From assembly GCF_039523795.1 (NCBI RefSeq), contig NZ_BAAAFZ010000050.1, forward strand, positions 1-64,000: a DNA stretch of 64,000 nucleotides, in the 5' to 3' direction. Both the position numbers and the translations under genes were made by a program. Positions 53,534-62,348 of this stretch are shown here, piece after piece (position 1 is the stretch's first letter; each line of letters opens with the position of its first letter). The notes under the pieces are model-generated. The model did no database searches, was not told where the DNA came from, and saw nothing but the letters and a program-made list of their open reading frames with translations. The DNA is from Craurococcus roseus. GTDB lineage: Bacteria > Pseudomonadota > Alphaproteobacteria > Acetobacterales > Acetobacteraceae.

Positions 53534-54640
53534 CTACCGCTCCTTGGCCCAAAGGCCGAGCGCCGGGGCGATGTGGCGGTTCCAAGTCTCGGCGCAGCCG
53601 GCGCCGCAGCGGCGGACCCAACTCGGCAGCACCACGTCCCGGAGGAGTTGCGCCCGGAGCGCCTCGTCCTGGTCCCGTTCCTCCACGATCGTCATGCGGC
53701 CGCGCCGGCCGTCGACGCAGTCGTCAGACCCGGCGTTGCAGGCCAAGCCGTTCTCCGTTTCGACCTCCGCCGACCGCCAGATCTCGTCTTCGAGCTGCCG
53801 CAGCCCCTCGCCGAGGCTCGTCCGCACGTCTTCCGGCAGCGCCAGCCAAGTTGTGCGGTTGACGGCGAAGACCGAAACGCCCCACCCGACGGCCAAGCGC
53901 GACAGGTGCGACGTCAGCTCGTGCAGGCCGATCGCGTTGCCGGACATGGCGGCGGTTATCGCGCATTCCACCACGCCGCTGCGCATCGCCCCTAGGGTCT
54001 CGGCAAAGGGGATCACCACAGGCGCCGCGCCGAGGGCGGAGACCAGCTCCGATTGCCCGACCGACGAGGTGCGGACGCGGCGCCCGGCGAGGTCGGACAG
54101 GCCCGAGAAGGGGCGGCGGCAGAACACCACCTGCGCGGGGTAGGTGTACACGGCCAGCAGCTCCACCGCGTAGCGGTCCCGGAGGAGGGCCTTGAGGCCC
54201 GGCCGCCACAGGGCGGCGGTGCGCCTCAGGCTCGCCACGTCCGGGTTGAGCACCGGCAGGTCGATGCCGTTCAGCTCCGGATCGTCCGCGGCGGCGAGGC
54301 TGAGGAGCACGTTCCCGAACGGGACGACCCCAAGCCGCATGAGCTGGAGCATCTCCTGCCCACGGATGCCGCTGCGATCGAACGGGGCGATTTCCACCTT
54401 GACCCGCCCGCCCGTCAGCTCCGGCACGCGCCGGCTCCAGAACGGCTGCTCGTGCCGGACATATTGGCGGAGGTCGGCGAGGCCGCCCGCCACCCGGAGG
54501 CGTATGGACGGCGGTTGCGAATCGCCCGCGGCGACGGCCGGAGGCGGCGCGAAAAGCAGCGCCGCCCCGAGGGCCAGGAGCGGCCCGGCGGCGAAGAAGG
54601 CCCGGGAACGCGTCCGGAATGGGCTGATTGGGCACGTCAT
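53534..54640 (-). CDS. TRAP/DctP-type periplasmic binding protein, kinase-linked
   Basis: A 368-aa exported protein with a signal peptide (MTCPISPFRTRSRAFFAAGPLLALGAALLF...). DctP-type landmarks: EQPFWSRRVPELTGGRVKVEI near 65, LSDLAGRRVRTSSVGQSELV near 187 with the ligand-gripping Arg, and LGAMRSGVVECAITAA near 215. The C-terminal part is unusual: Cys-rich (NGLACNAGSDDCVDG and RRCGAGCAETW), perhaps with two disulphides. No permease gene lies near; instead it is followed 3 bp later by the hybrid kinase. Most likely a sensor partner rather than a transporter subunit. Confidence 0.85.
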   Translation of the reverse strand: MTCPISPFRTRSRAFFAAGPLLALGAALLFAPPPAVAAGDSQPPSIRLRVAGGLADLRQYVRHEQPFWSRRVPELTGGRVKVEIAPFDRSGIRGQEMLQLMRLGVVPFGNVLLSLAAADDPELNGIDLPVLNPDVASLRRTAALWRPGLKALLRDRYAVELLAVYTYPAQVVFCRRPFSGLSDLAGRRVRTSSVGQSELVSALGAAPVVIPFAETLGAMRSGVVECAITAAMSGNAIGLHELTSHLSRLAVGWGVSVFAVNRTTWLALPEDVRTSLGEGLRQLEDEIWRSAEVETENGLACNAGSDDCVDGRRGRMTIVEERDQDEALRAQLLRDVVLPSWVRRCGAGCAETWNRHIAPALGLWAKER

Positions 54641-54794
54641 TTCACTCGGTCCCGCAACCTCCGTCACCTCAACGCCGGCGTAGCACAACTTTCCGGTGCG
54701 CGCCGCACTATCTCGCGTGCGACGGCCTCGAAGATTATCGCGTTCTGGTTGCGGAACGGCGAGGAAGGTGGTCGGGCCGCTGCCCGGCCGCCGG

Positions 54795-55814
54795 TCAGGA
54801 CTCCAGCCGGACGCCGGTGCGCCGCACGATCTCGCGGTAGCGCGCCACCTCGCGCTCCACGAAGGCACGGGCTTCGGCCGGCCCGTTAGGGGCCCGCCAC
54901 GTATCATGGCCGGCGGCGAGCATGCGGTCGCGCAGCGATTCCTCGGCCAGGGAGGCGACCAGCGCCCGGTTCAGGGCTTCCGACACCGCCGGCGCCATGC
55001 CGGGAGGCCCGGCCAGGATGTAGAAGTGCGTGAACTCGAAGCCGGGAACGCCGCTCGCGGCCAAGGTCGGGGTGTCGGGATAGGTGGGGAAGCGCTCCGT
55101 GCCCGTGACGGCGACGCCGCGCGCCAGCCCGTCGCGGACCATGGCGTTGGCGGAGGCGAGGGCGGCTATGCCGAACTGCGCTTCCCCGGTGTGGATGGCC
55201 TGCATCATCTGGGCGCCGCTGCGGTAGGGCACATGGACGAACTGCGTGCCCAGGTGCTGCGCCAGCATCTCGGTCGCGAGGTGCAGGATGCCGCCGACGC
55301 CGGAGGTGGCGTAGGTGACGCTGCCACGCGGCGCGTCCCGCAGCTTGGCGACAGTGGCCGCCGGGGTGGCGGCGGCGAAGGCGTTGTTGGCGACCAGGAT
55401 CAGCGGCGGCGTCCCGATCACGCCAAGGTGGGTGAAATCCGCCACCGCGTCGTACTTGTTCCAGCCGACCAGGGCGTTCTGGGCGATGGCGTGGGAGCCG
55501 GTCTCGGCCAGCATGACGGTGTGGCCGTCGGGCGCTTGCCGGCGCAGCCAGTCGGCCGCGATCACGCCGGACGCGCCGGGCCGGTTCTCCACCACCACGC
55601 GGGCGGCAGGGTCGAGGTGGGCGGCCAAGCGGTCTGCGAGCAGGCGGGCGGCGATGTCGGTGGAGCCGCCGGGCGAATAGCCGCTCACCACGGTGACGGG
55701 CTTGGACGCCGGCGCGAAGGCGGTTCCTTGGGCCTGGACGGCGGCGGGCCGCCCGGCCGCCACCGCGGCGGCGAGCGAGCCGGCGCCCGCGGTAAGGAAA
55801 AGGCGTCGGCGCAT
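54795..55814 (-). CDS. Bug/TctC-family binding protein
   Basis: A 339-aa periplasmic protein. Signal MRRRLFLTAGAGSLAAAVAAG, then VTVVSGYSPGGSTDIAARLLADRL, VVENRPGASGVIAADWLR, SGVGGILHLATEMLAQHLG and VHVPYRGSAQMMQAIHTGEAQFG-type segment (VPYRSGAQMMQAI), all Bug landmarks. The start is taken at MRRRLFL with GGGAGG 7 bp upstream. It is divergent from the persulfide-dioxygenase-like gene by 131 bp and is another orphan without membrane partners. Confidence 0.9.
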   Translation of the reverse strand: MRRRLFLTAGAGSLAAAVAAGRPAAVQAQGTAFAPASKPVTVVSGYSPGGSTDIAARLLADRLAAHLDPAARVVVENRPGASGVIAADWLRRQAPDGHTVMLAETGSHAIAQNALVGWNKYDAVADFTHLGVIGTPPLILVANNAFAAATPAATVAKLRDAPRGSVTYATSGVGGILHLATEMLAQHLGTQFVHVPYRSGAQMMQAIHTGEAQFGIAALASANAMVRDGLARGVAVTGTERFPTYPDTPTLAASGVPGFEFTHFYILAGPPGMAPAVSEALNRALVASLAEESLRDRMLAAGHDTWRAPNGPAEARAFVEREVARYREIVRRTGVRLES

Positions 55815-55945
55815 CCGTGTCCTCCCGTGTGTGTGTCGTTTTGCCGGGCGCAAGGAAGCACCGGCGCCGGCCGGCAGGGAAGGGGTGGCCTTTGCAAGCC
55901 TCGGCGCCGATCCGGCATGCTCCCGGCCCAAACAGGGAGGGGAGC

Positions 55946-56845
55946 ATGGTTGCGGCGGCGACCGGCGGCCCGGCGGTCCGGGCCTTCTTCGACGAGGCGA
56001 CGAACACCGTCACCTACTTGGTGTGGGACCCGGCCACCAAGCGGGGCGCAGTGATCGATCCGGTGCTGGATTGGGACAACCGCAGCGGCGAAGCAGGCAC
56101 GGCCAGCGCCGACGCTGTGCTCCGCGCGGCGGGGGACGAGGGCGTCGCGCTGGACTGGGTGCTGGAGACCCATGTCCATGCCGACCACCTGACCGCGGCG
56201 CCCTACGTGAAGGCGCGCACCGGCGCCCCGATCGGCATCGGCGAGCGCATCAAGGACGTGCAGACCATCTTCCGCCCGGTGTTTAACGCCGAGGACTTGG
56301 CGCCGGAGGGCGGCGACTTCGACCGCCTGTTCCGCGACGGCGAGGAGTTCGCCCTCGGCTCGCTCACGGCCCGGGTCATGCACGTGCCCGGCCACACCCC
56401 GGCCTGCGTCGCCTACCGCATCGGCGACGCGGTTTTCGTGGGCGACACCCTGTTCATGCCGGATTACGGCACCGCGCGCTGCGACTTCCCGGGCGGCAGC
56501 GCCCGGGCGCTGTGGCGCTCCATCCGCCGGCTGCTGGACCTGCCGCCGGCGACGCGCGTGTTCACGGCGCACGACTACAAGGCGCCGGGGCGCGACGCTT
56601 ACGCCTGGGAGAGCACGGTGGCGGAGCAGCGGGCGCGCAACCCGCACGTCAAGGACGGCACCACGGAGGAGGAGTTCATCGCCATGCGCGAGGCGCGGGA
56701 CGCGAAGCTGTCGCCGCCGGCGCTGCTGGTGCCCTCCATCCAGGTGAACATGCGCGCCGGGCGCTTCCCGCCCGCCGAGAGCAACGGCGTGCGCTACTTG
56801 CGCATCCCGGTGAAGATGCGGGAGGGCCCCGCCCTCACACCGTGA
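55946..56845 (+). CDS. MBL-fold hydrolase, persulfide dioxygenase / Blh-like
   Basis: A 299-aa metallo-beta-lactamase-fold protein. The metal motif THVHADHL near residue 75 (one His pair plus Asp-His), VPGHTPACVAYRIGDAVFVGDTLF near 148 and HDYKAPGRD near 211 give the ligand set of ETHE1-type persulfide dioxygenase, with a single iron site expected. The C-terminal extension (RNPHVKDGTTEEEFIAMREARD, then VPSIQVNMRAGRFPP) is typical of the bacterial Blh/ETHE1-related group. A role in sulfide/persulfide oxidation is the best guess. Strong GGGAGGGGAGC ribosome site. Confidence 0.88.
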   Translation: MVAAATGGPAVRAFFDEATNTVTYLVWDPATKRGAVIDPVLDWDNRSGEAGTASADAVLRAAGDEGVALDWVLETHVHADHLTAAPYVKARTGAPIGIGERIKDVQTIFRPVFNAEDLAPEGGDFDRLFRDGEEFALGSLTARVMHVPGHTPACVAYRIGDAVFVGDTLFMPDYGTARCDFPGGSARALWRSIRRLLDLPPATRVFTAHDYKAPGRDAYAWESTVAEQRARNPHVKDGTTEEEFIAMREARDAKLSPPALLVPSIQVNMRAGRFPPAESNGVRYLRIPVKMREGPALTP

Positions 56846-57533
56846 GCAGGCGGCGAACCGCCTCGTCCTCCAGTTCGCCCACCGGCCCGCGGAGCGCGAC
56901 CTCGCCGCGCACCATGACGGCGACCCGATCGGCGAGGTCGCGGGCGAATTCGAAGTATTGCTCCACCAGCACCACCGCGAGGCCGCGGTCCCGGGCCAAG
57001 TGGCGGATCACGCGGGCGATGTCCTTGATGACGCTCGGTTGGATGCCCTCGGTCGGCTCGTCGAGGATGAGCAGGCGGGGGCGGGCGGTGAGCGCGCGGG
57101 CGATGGCGAGCTGCTGCTGTTGGCCGCCGGACAGGTCGCCGCCGCGCCGGCGGAGGAACTGCTTCAGCACAGGGAACAGGGCGAAGACCTCCTCCGGCAC
57201 GAAGCGGGCGCCGCGCGAGGCGGCGGCGAGCGCGGTTTCCAGGTTTTCCTGCACCGTCAGGAACGGGAAGATCTCGCGCCCTTGCGGCACGTAGCCGATG
57301 CCGGCGCGGGCGCGCTCGGCCGGGGGCATGGCGGCGATGTCTCGGCCTTCCCAGACGATGCGGCCGGACTGCGCGCGCTCCAGGCCGACGATGGCGCGCA
57401 TGAGGCTCGACTTGCCGACGCCGTTGCGGCCGAGGACGCAGGTGATGCGGCCGGGGTCGGCTTCCAGCGACACGCCGCGCAGGCACCGGCTGGCGCCGTA
57501 GGAGAGGTCCAGGGCTTCGACGCGCAGCGCCAC
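56835..57533 (-). CDS. urtE: Urea ABC transporter ATP-binding protein
   Basis: A 232-aa ABC ATPase: Walker A GRNGVGKSS near residue 35, signature LSGGQQQQLAIARAL near 134, Walker B LLILDEPTEGIQPSV near 155 and the H-loop LVEQYFEFA. PEGIQPS after Walker B and the branched-chain/urea-type spacing mark UrtE. Last gene of urtABCDE, 3 bp after urtD. Confidence 0.93.
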   Translation of the reverse strand: MALRVEALDLSYGASRCLRGVSLEADPGRITCVLGRNGVGKSSLMRAIVGLERAQSGRIVWEGRDIAAMPPAERARAGIGYVPQGREIFPFLTVQENLETALAAASRGARFVPEEVFALFPVLKQFLRRRGGDLSGGQQQQLAIARALTARPRLLILDEPTEGIQPSVIKDIARVIRHLARDRGLAVVLVEQYFEFARDLADRVAVMVRGEVALRGPVGELEDEAVRRLLTV

Positions 57534-57536
57534 CGA

Positions 57537-58274
57537 TCAGCGCCCCAGGTAGACTTCGACCACGCGCGGGTCGTTCTGAACGTGGTCAATACTGCCTTCC
57601 GAGAGCACGCTCCCCTCGTGCAGCACGGTGACGCGGCGGCCGAGCGCGCGGACGAACTCGAGGTCGTGCTCCACTGCCACCACGCTGCGGGTGCCGGCGA
57701 TGCGGCGGAGCAGGGCGGCGGTGTGCTCCGTCTCCTGGTCGGTCATCCCGGCGACGGGCTCGTCCACCAGCAGCAGCTCCGGGTCTTGCATCAGCAGCAT
57801 CCCGATCTCCAGCCATTGCCGTTGGCCGTGCGAGAGGATGGCGGCGCGGTCCTGCGCGCGGGCGGACAGGCCGGTCTCGTCCAGCACGGCTTCGACCCGG
57901 CGGCGCGCCTCGCCGGACAGGGCCCAGCGCAGGCACGCCAGGGGACCACGCGGCGCTTTCAGGGCCAATTCCAGGTTCTCGAACACCGTCAGCGCGTCGA
58001 ACACCGTGGGCTTTTGGAACTTGCGGCCGATGCCTAGGGTGGCGATGGCGGCCTCGTCCAGCCGCGTGAGGTCGTGGTCGCGGAAGCGCACCTGCCCGGC
58101 GCTGGGGCGGGTCTTGCCGGTGATGACGTCCATCATCGTGGTCTTGCCGGCGCCGTTCGGGCCGATGACGGCGCGCAGCTCGCCCGGCTCCACGACCAGG
58201 GACAGGTTGTCGAGGGCGCGGAAGCCGTCGAACACGACCGAGACGCCGTCCAGGTACAGGACCGGGGCGCTCAA
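57537..58274 (-). CDS. urtD: Urea ABC transporter ATP-binding protein
   Basis: A 245-aa ABC ATPase with Walker A GPNGAGKTT near residue 39, the Q-loop region KFQKPTVFDALTVFENLELAL, signature LSHGQRQWLEIGMLL and Walker B LLLVDEPVAGMTDQE. Pairs with UrtE to power urea uptake. The start is a TTG overlapping the urtC stop (TTGA); a later start would cut the first beta strand. Confidence 0.93.
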   Translation of the reverse strand: MSAPVLYLDGVSVVFDGFRALDNLSLVVEPGELRAVIGPNGAGKTTMMDVITGKTRPSAGQVRFRDHDLTRLDEAAIATLGIGRKFQKPTVFDALTVFENLELALKAPRGPLACLRWALSGEARRRVEAVLDETGLSARAQDRAAILSHGQRQWLEIGMLLMQDPELLLVDEPVAGMTDQETEHTAALLRRIAGTRSVVAVEHDLEFVRALGRRVTVLHEGSVLSEGSIDHVQNDPRVVEVYLGR

Positions 58275-59374
58275 GGCTCGCGCCTCCGCAGCAGCCCGAC
58301 CAGGCCGCGCGGCAGGAACAGGGTGACGGCGACGAAGAGGCCGCCGAGCGCGAACAGCCACAGGTCCGGCGCCACGGAGGTCAGCCACGTCTTGAGCGCG
58401 TTGACGGAGAAGGCGCCGAGCACGGCGCCGACCAGCGTGCCGCGGCCGCCCACCGCCACCCAGACCACGGCCTCGATGGAGTTGCCGGGGCTGAACTCGC
58501 CGGGGTTGATGATGCCGACCTGCGGCACGTACAGCGCGCCCGCCAGCCCGGCCAGCACGGCGGAGAGGACGAAGACGAAGAGCTTGATGCGCGTGGTGTC
58601 GTAGCCGAGGAAGCGCAAGCGGCTCTCGGCGTCCCTGACCGCCACCAGCACCCGGCCGAGCTTGGAACCGACCACGCGGGCGCAGATCCAGTAGGCGCCG
58701 AGCAGGGAAGCGAGGGAGGCGTAGAACAGCGCCGCCCGCGCGCCCGGCGTGTTCAGCGGCATCCCCAACAGCTCCTTGAAGTCGGTGAAGCCGTTGTTGC
58801 CGCCGAAGCCCATGTCGTTGCGGAAGAAGGCCAGCATCAGCGCGTAGGTCAACGCCTGGGTGATGATGGAGAAGTAGACGCCGGTGATGCGGCTCCGGAA
58901 GGCGAGGAAGCCCACCACCGCCGCCAGGAGTCCCGGCACGGCCAAGGCCATCAGCAGCGCGAAGGGGAAGTGGTCGAAGCCGAGCCAGTACCAGGGCAAC
59001 TCGCGGTAGCCGAGGAACACCATGAAGTCCGGCAGCACGGGATGCCCGTAGACGCCGCGCGGGCCAATCAGGCGCATCAGGTGCATCCCGATGGCGTAGC
59101 CGCCGAGCGCGAAGAAGGCGCCGTGGCCGAGCGAGAGGATGCCGGCGTAGCCCCAGGCGAGGTCGATCGCCAGCGCCAGGACGGCGTAGGTGATCCACTT
59201 GCCGGTGACGGACACGACGAAGTCCGAGACGTGCAGGGCGCTGTCCGCCGGCAAGCGGTTAAGGATCGGGAGCAGCGCCAGCAGCAGCACCGCGCCGACC
59301 AGCGCCCAACGCAGGACGTCCCGCGCCCTGCCGGCGGCCCGTGGCGCCGCAGGGGAAGCCACGGTGGCGCTCAC
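58271..59374 (-). CDS. urtC: Urea ABC transporter permease
   Basis: A 367-aa membrane protein with about ten hydrophobic segments, of the LivM/UrtC type. Landmarks: GYAGILSLGHGAFFALGGYAIGMHLM near 74, RSRITGVYFSIITQALTYALML, FGGNNGFTDFKELLG near 181 (the UrtC-specific NNGFTDF), and RVLVAVRDAESRLRFLGYDTTRIKLFVF. The GTG start overlaps the urtB stop (GTGA). Confidence 0.94.
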   Translation of the reverse strand: MSATVASPAAPRAAGRARDVLRWALVGAVLLLALLPILNRLPADSALHVSDFVVSVTGKWITYAVLALAIDLAWGYAGILSLGHGAFFALGGYAIGMHLMRLIGPRGVYGHPVLPDFMVFLGYRELPWYWLGFDHFPFALLMALAVPGLLAAVVGFLAFRSRITGVYFSIITQALTYALMLAFFRNDMGFGGNNGFTDFKELLGMPLNTPGARAALFYASLASLLGAYWICARVVGSKLGRVLVAVRDAESRLRFLGYDTTRIKLFVFVLSAVLAGLAGALYVPQVGIINPGEFSPGNSIEAVVWVAVGGRGTLVGAVLGAFSVNALKTWLTSVAPDLWLFALGGLFVAVTLFLPRGLVGLLRRREP

Positions 59375-60915
59375 GCGTCGGCGGCCCGGCCGCGGAGCGC
59401 GAAGAGGCCGCGCGGGCGGCGCTGGATGAACAGCATCAGCGCCACCAGCACCGCCACCTTGGCCAGCACCGCGCCGGCCCAGGGCTCCAGCACCTTGTTC
59501 ACCACGCCCAGCGTCATGGCGCCGACCAGCGTGCCCGCCAGGCTGCCGACGCCGCCGAACACCACCACCATGAAGCTGTCGATGATGTAGCCGGTGCCGA
59601 GGTTGGGCGAAACGTTATCGATCTGCGACAGCGCCACCCCGGCCATGCCGGCGACGCCCGAGCCGAAGGCGAAGGTCAGCGCGTCCACCCGCCCGGTGCG
59701 GATGCCCATGGTGGCCGCGATTCGCCGGTTCTGCACCACCGCGCGCATCTCCAGCCCGAAGCGCGTCAGGCGGATGGCGGCCACCACCGCGAGCAGCACC
59801 GCCAACCCGAAGACGATGATCCAGAGGCGGTTCTGCGTCACCGCCACGCCGCCGGGCAGGGTGAGGGTGCCCTGCATCCAGGCCGGGCTCGTCACGTCCC
59901 GGTTCTGCGCGCCGAACAGGGTCCGCACCGCTTGTTGCAGGATCATGCCGACGCCGAAGGTCATCAGCAGGGTTTCGAGCGGCCGGCCGTAGAGGTGCCG
60001 GATCAAGCCGCGCTCGATCGCCGCGCCGACCAGGGCCGTGACGAGGAAGGCGGCGGGCACGGACAAGGGCAGGGACCAGGGCAGCAGGGCCGGCACGCCG
60101 CGCAGCGCTTCCTGCACGACGACGGCGGTGTAGGCGCCGAGCATCACCATCTCGCCGTGCGCCATGTTTATGACGCCCATCACGCCGAAGGTGACGGCGA
60201 GGCCCAGCGCCGCCAGCAGCAGCACGGAGCCGAGCGAGAGGCCCTGGAACAGCGTCTCGGCCGCGCGGCGCAGCGCCAGCCGGCGGTCGATGGCGGCGAC
60301 GGCGGCCTCGATCTCGGCGGAGAGGCCGGGATCGGCGGCGCGGGCTTCGAGCAGCAGCGCCCGCGCGTCGGTGCTGGCGGTGGCGCCGAGCGCGAAGACG
60401 GCGGCGCGCTTTGCTTCCCCGTCGTCGGCGACGAGGCGGGAGGCGGCGAGGGAGAGCTCCATCTGCGCGCGGATGCGCGGCACCGACTCCCGCGCCAGGG
60501 CCGCTTCCAGCAGCGGCGCGTTCGCGGCGTCGCGGCTGCGGAATACCGCTTCGGCCGCGGCGAGGCGCTCGCCTGGGTCGGGCGAAACGAGCTGGAGCCG
60601 CCCGAGCGCCCCGCGCAGGGCCACGCGGACGCGGTTGTTGACGCGAACCGGCTCGGCCCCCGGCGGTGCCGGTTCGCTGGGCTGGACCACGCCGCCGCCG
60701 TCTGGGCGCTTGAGCAGCCGGCCGTCGGCAAGGGCGCGCAGCACCGGCACGGCGCGCGGGTCGCCGAGCGCGCCGAGCCGTTCCACCGCCTCGGCCTGCT
60801 GGTTGAAGTTGCCGGCGAGGCCGGCGAGGGCCGCGTCGAAGGCGTCCTGCCCCTGTGCCGCCGCCGGGAGGGCGAGGGCGAGCAGCACCAGGACGGCCCG
60901 GATCAGGTTTCCCAT
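59371..60915 (-). CDS. urtB: Urea ABC transporter permease with N-terminal periplasmic extension
   Basis: A 514-aa permease. The N-terminal ~215 residues begin with a signal peptide (LVLLALALPAAAQG) and form a helical-repeat (HEAT-like) periplasmic part, normal for UrtB. From about 220 it is a LivH-type membrane domain: GVMGVINMAHGEMVMLGAYTA, IRHLYGRPLETLLMTFGVGMIL and ENRRIAATMGI-type (VVQNRRIAATMGIRTGRV) loop. It forms the channel with UrtC. Confidence 0.94.
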   Translation of the reverse strand: MGNLIRAVLVLLALALPAAAQGQDAFDAALAGLAGNFNQQAEAVERLGALGDPRAVPVLRALADGRLLKRPDGGGVVQPSEPAPPGAEPVRVNNRVRVALRGALGRLQLVSPDPGERLAAAEAVFRSRDAANAPLLEAALARESVPRIRAQMELSLAASRLVADDGEAKRAAVFALGATASTDARALLLEARAADPGLSAEIEAAVAAIDRRLALRRAAETLFQGLSLGSVLLLAALGLAVTFGVMGVINMAHGEMVMLGAYTAVVVQEALRGVPALLPWSLPLSVPAAFLVTALVGAAIERGLIRHLYGRPLETLLMTFGVGMILQQAVRTLFGAQNRDVTSPAWMQGTLTLPGGVAVTQNRLWIIVFGLAVLLAVVAAIRLTRFGLEMRAVVQNRRIAATMGIRTGRVDALTFAFGSGVAGMAGVALSQIDNVSPNLGTGYIIDSFMVVVFGGVGSLAGTLVGAMTLGVVNKVLEPWAGAVLAKVAVLVALMLFIQRRPRGLFALRGRAADA

Positions 60916-60943
60916 GCTCTTCGGCGGAACGGAGCGGCGGCTC

Positions 60944-62206
60944 TCACCCGCGCCGGCGGTTGGCGTTCTCCGGGATGAAGGGGGACCAGTTCTCCGCCGG
61001 GATGGCGGCGGGCGTCTTCCAAACGATGTTGAACTGGCCGTCCGCCTGCACCTCGCCGATCATCACCGGTTTGGACAGGTGGTGGTTGCGGTGCATCTCC
61101 TCCGCGTAGCCGCAGGGCGCGTCCACCTTCTGGCCGTACATCGCCTCGCGCACCGGGTCCACGGCGGTCGTGCCGGCTTTCGCCACCGCTTGCGTCCACA
61201 TCCTGAACCCGGTGTAGGTGGCCTCCATCGGGTCGTTGGTCACGCGGCGCGGATTCTTGATGTACGCGCTCCACATCTTCTTGAACTCGTCGTTCGCCGG
61301 CGACTGCACGCTCATGAAGTAGTTCCAGGCCGCGAGGTGCCCGACCAGAGGCTTGGTGTCGATGCCGGCCAGTTCCTCCTCGCCCACCGAGAAGGCGACG
61401 GAGGGGATGTCCTCCGCCTTGATGCCCTGGTTGCCGAGTTCCCGGTAGAAGGGGACGTTGGCGTCGCCGTTGATGGTGGAGACGATGGCGGCCTTCTTGC
61501 CCTCGCCGGCGAAGCGCTTCACGCGGGAGACGATGCCCTGCCAGTCGGAGTGGCCGAACGGCGTGTACTCCTCCATGATGTCCGCGTCCGCGATGCCCTT
61601 GCTGCTGAGGAACGCGCGCAGGATGCGGTTGGTGGTGCGCGGGTACACGTAGTCGGTGCCGAGCAGCGCGATGCGCTTGGCCTCGCCACCGTCGGCGCTC
61701 ATCAGGTACTCGACGGCCGGGATCGCCTGCTGGTTCGGCGCGGCGCCGGTGTAGAAGACGTTGCGGGACTGCTCCTCGCCCTCGTACTGCACGGGGTAGA
61801 ACAGCAGGCCGTTCAGCTCCTCGAACACCGGCAGCACCGACTTCCGGGACACCGAGGTCCAGCAGCCGAACACCACGTCCACCTTCGCCACCTGGAGCAG
61901 CTCGCGCGCCTTCTCGGCGAAGAGCGGCCAGTTGGAGGCGGGGTCCACCACCACGGCCTCGACCCGCCGCCCGAGCAGCCCGCCGCGGGCGTTGATCCAC
62001 TCCACCATCATCAGGACGGTGTCGCGCAGCGCCGTTTCGCTGATCGCCATGGTGCCGGACAAGGAATGCAGCACGCCCACCTTGATCGGCGCGCCTTGGG
62101 CGAAGGACGGGCGGATCGACGGCCCGGCCAGCGCGGCGGCGCCCAGGCCGGCCGCCAGCGCGGCGCGGCGCGTCATGGGGTGATGGGCGGCGGCGTTCGT
62201 GGTCAT
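60944..62206 (-). CDS. urtA: Urea ABC transporter substrate-binding protein
   Basis: A 420-aa periplasmic urea-binding protein. Signal MTRRAALAAGLGAAALAGPSIRPSFAQ is Tat-like. Conserved UrtA blocks: IKVGVLHSLSGTMAISETALRD near 41, VVFGCWTSVSRKSVLPVFEELNGLLFYPVQYEGEE near 112 and ATYTGFRMW near 334. The ATG at 62206 is used because GGAGGGGA is spaced correctly before it; an ATG 6 bp upstream is too close. First gene of the complete urtABCDE operon. No urease genes are in the window. Such operons are usually under nitrogen (NtrC/PII) control, which glnD nearby in the window serves, but no NtrC site is seen. Confidence 0.95.
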   Translation of the reverse strand: MTTNAAAHHPMTRRAALAAGLGAAALAGPSIRPSFAQGAPIKVGVLHSLSGTMAISETALRDTVLMMVEWINARGGLLGRRVEAVVVDPASNWPLFAEKARELLQVAKVDVVFGCWTSVSRKSVLPVFEELNGLLFYPVQYEGEEQSRNVFYTGAAPNQQAIPAVEYLMSADGGEAKRIALLGTDYVYPRTTNRILRAFLSSKGIADADIMEEYTPFGHSDWQGIVSRVKRFAGEGKKAAIVSTINGDANVPFYRELGNQGIKAEDIPSVAFSVGEEELAGIDTKPLVGHLAAWNYFMSVQSPANDEFKKMWSAYIKNPRRVTNDPMEATYTGFRMWTQAVAKAGTTAVDPVREAMYGQKVDAPCGYAEEMHRNHHLSKPVMIGEVQADGQFNIVWKTPAAIPAENWSPFIPENANRRRG

Positions 62207-62348
62207 CGGCATTCCCCTCCGTCGTTTTGCGCGGCGAGAGGAGCGATGCGAAAGCTGTGCCACGCTAGGGTTCGCTGCCTATCGGCGCCCCGGAACGGCG
62301 CCATGCCCCAGCCGTGTGCATCCCCGAGTCTTCCCAGGCCCCGCTTGC

